DNA of 28,329 nucleotides from Chara braunii (taxonomy: Eukaryota > Streptophyta > Charophyceae > Charales > Characeae). Within the stretch, counting starts at the first letter, position 1, and the number at the start of each line of letters is the position of its first letter. The notes below the pieces were generated by a model. It searched no databases, was not told where the DNA came from, and saw only the letters and a program-made list of their open reading frames with translations. This document shows, piece after piece, positions 28,190-28,329 of the stretch. A program made the position numbers and the translations under genes. The stretch spans positions 2,290,227 to 2,318,555 of the forward strand of contig BFEA01000166.1 in the NCBI GenBank assembly GCA_003427395.1, in the 5' to 3' direction.

Positions 28190-28329
28190 TATTAAGAAAA
28201 ATAAAGGATTTTGTTTGTTTTTTATCTCAAATTTGATAACGAATTTTGATGTGACCCCAAGACAAAAGTTGTTCAGTTTATTTTTTGGCATAACATGTAT
28301 GTTTTTCAGAGTTTTTTTTTTTTTTTTTT
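28190..28329 (+). repeat. AT-rich dispersed repeat R4, copy 3, plus T-run
   Basis: ACAAAAGTTGTTCAGTTTAT and GGCATAACATGTATG match copies at 1093-1215 (inverse) and 15712-15810. The window ends within the T-run. Confidence 0.65.

Overview
The window looks like repeat-dense nuclear DNA from a large eukaryotic genome. No intact host gene is evident. It holds a decayed L1-type LINE, LINE fragments, tRNA-headed SINEs, retroposons with clean target-site duplications (TSDs), several MITE families, U6 snRNA pseudogenes, long A/T homopolymers, (TTG)n, (TTA)n and (AT)n microsatellites, and single unresolved N bases. The plant-type LINE (RT plus zf-RVT), a PIF/Harbinger-like transposase N-terminus and plant-like U6 sequence suggest the green lineage. 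A charophyte alga such as Chara is my best guess, but that is inference from style only.

Layout. 1-720: degenerate SINE pieces, a cluster of TCCGGA words and a short open frame of 16 pentapeptide repeats. 970-4620: a candidate element bounded by inverted CCGAACG-rich ends, carrying a minus-strand low-complexity Asn/Asp-rich gene (2675-4427). A 144-bp internal duplication in that gene diverged mostly at synonymous sites. 5590-6110: a minus-strand tRNA-headed SINE. 7355-8440 and 25455-26460: two copies of an unrecognised ~1 kb repeat; the first was hit by a 5'-truncated U6 copy. 8541-8644: a full-length U6-like pseudogene. 8983-10396: SINEs, one carrying a nested MITE and one with a perfect 16-bp TSD.

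10942-11001: a candidate type III hammerhead ribozyme. Three N bases fall inside it, and its pairing predicts their identity. 11544-13218 (minus): a broken gene with a Josephin-like papain-order Cys/His/Asp signature, interrupted by a retroposon, an in-frame stop and a frameshift. 13262-15452: a LINE RT fragment, a small MITE, then a 1626-bp TA-flanked relative of that MITE. 15647-18508: many nested MITEs and retroposons. 18906-19985: degenerate G/T-rich tandem repeats. 20364-21270: two 105-bp MITEs and a foldback element with a 46-bp perfect palindrome. 21388-24596: the LINE pseudogene. 26865-28121: a TCCTAAA word array upstream of a truncated PIF/Harbinger-like transposase.

Two themes unify the window. 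First, LINE-type retroposition has acted on SINEs and U6 RNA, shown by duplications of 11 to 20 bp. Second, several DNA elements carry their own iterated short self-complementary word (CCGAACG, CCCGGG/GGCCG, CACAAGG, TATAACGCCC, TCCTAAA) in opposed orientations near their ends. The hammerhead ribozyme, the U6 insertion with its empty site, the Josephin-like pseudogene and the word-array elements most deserve follow-up.
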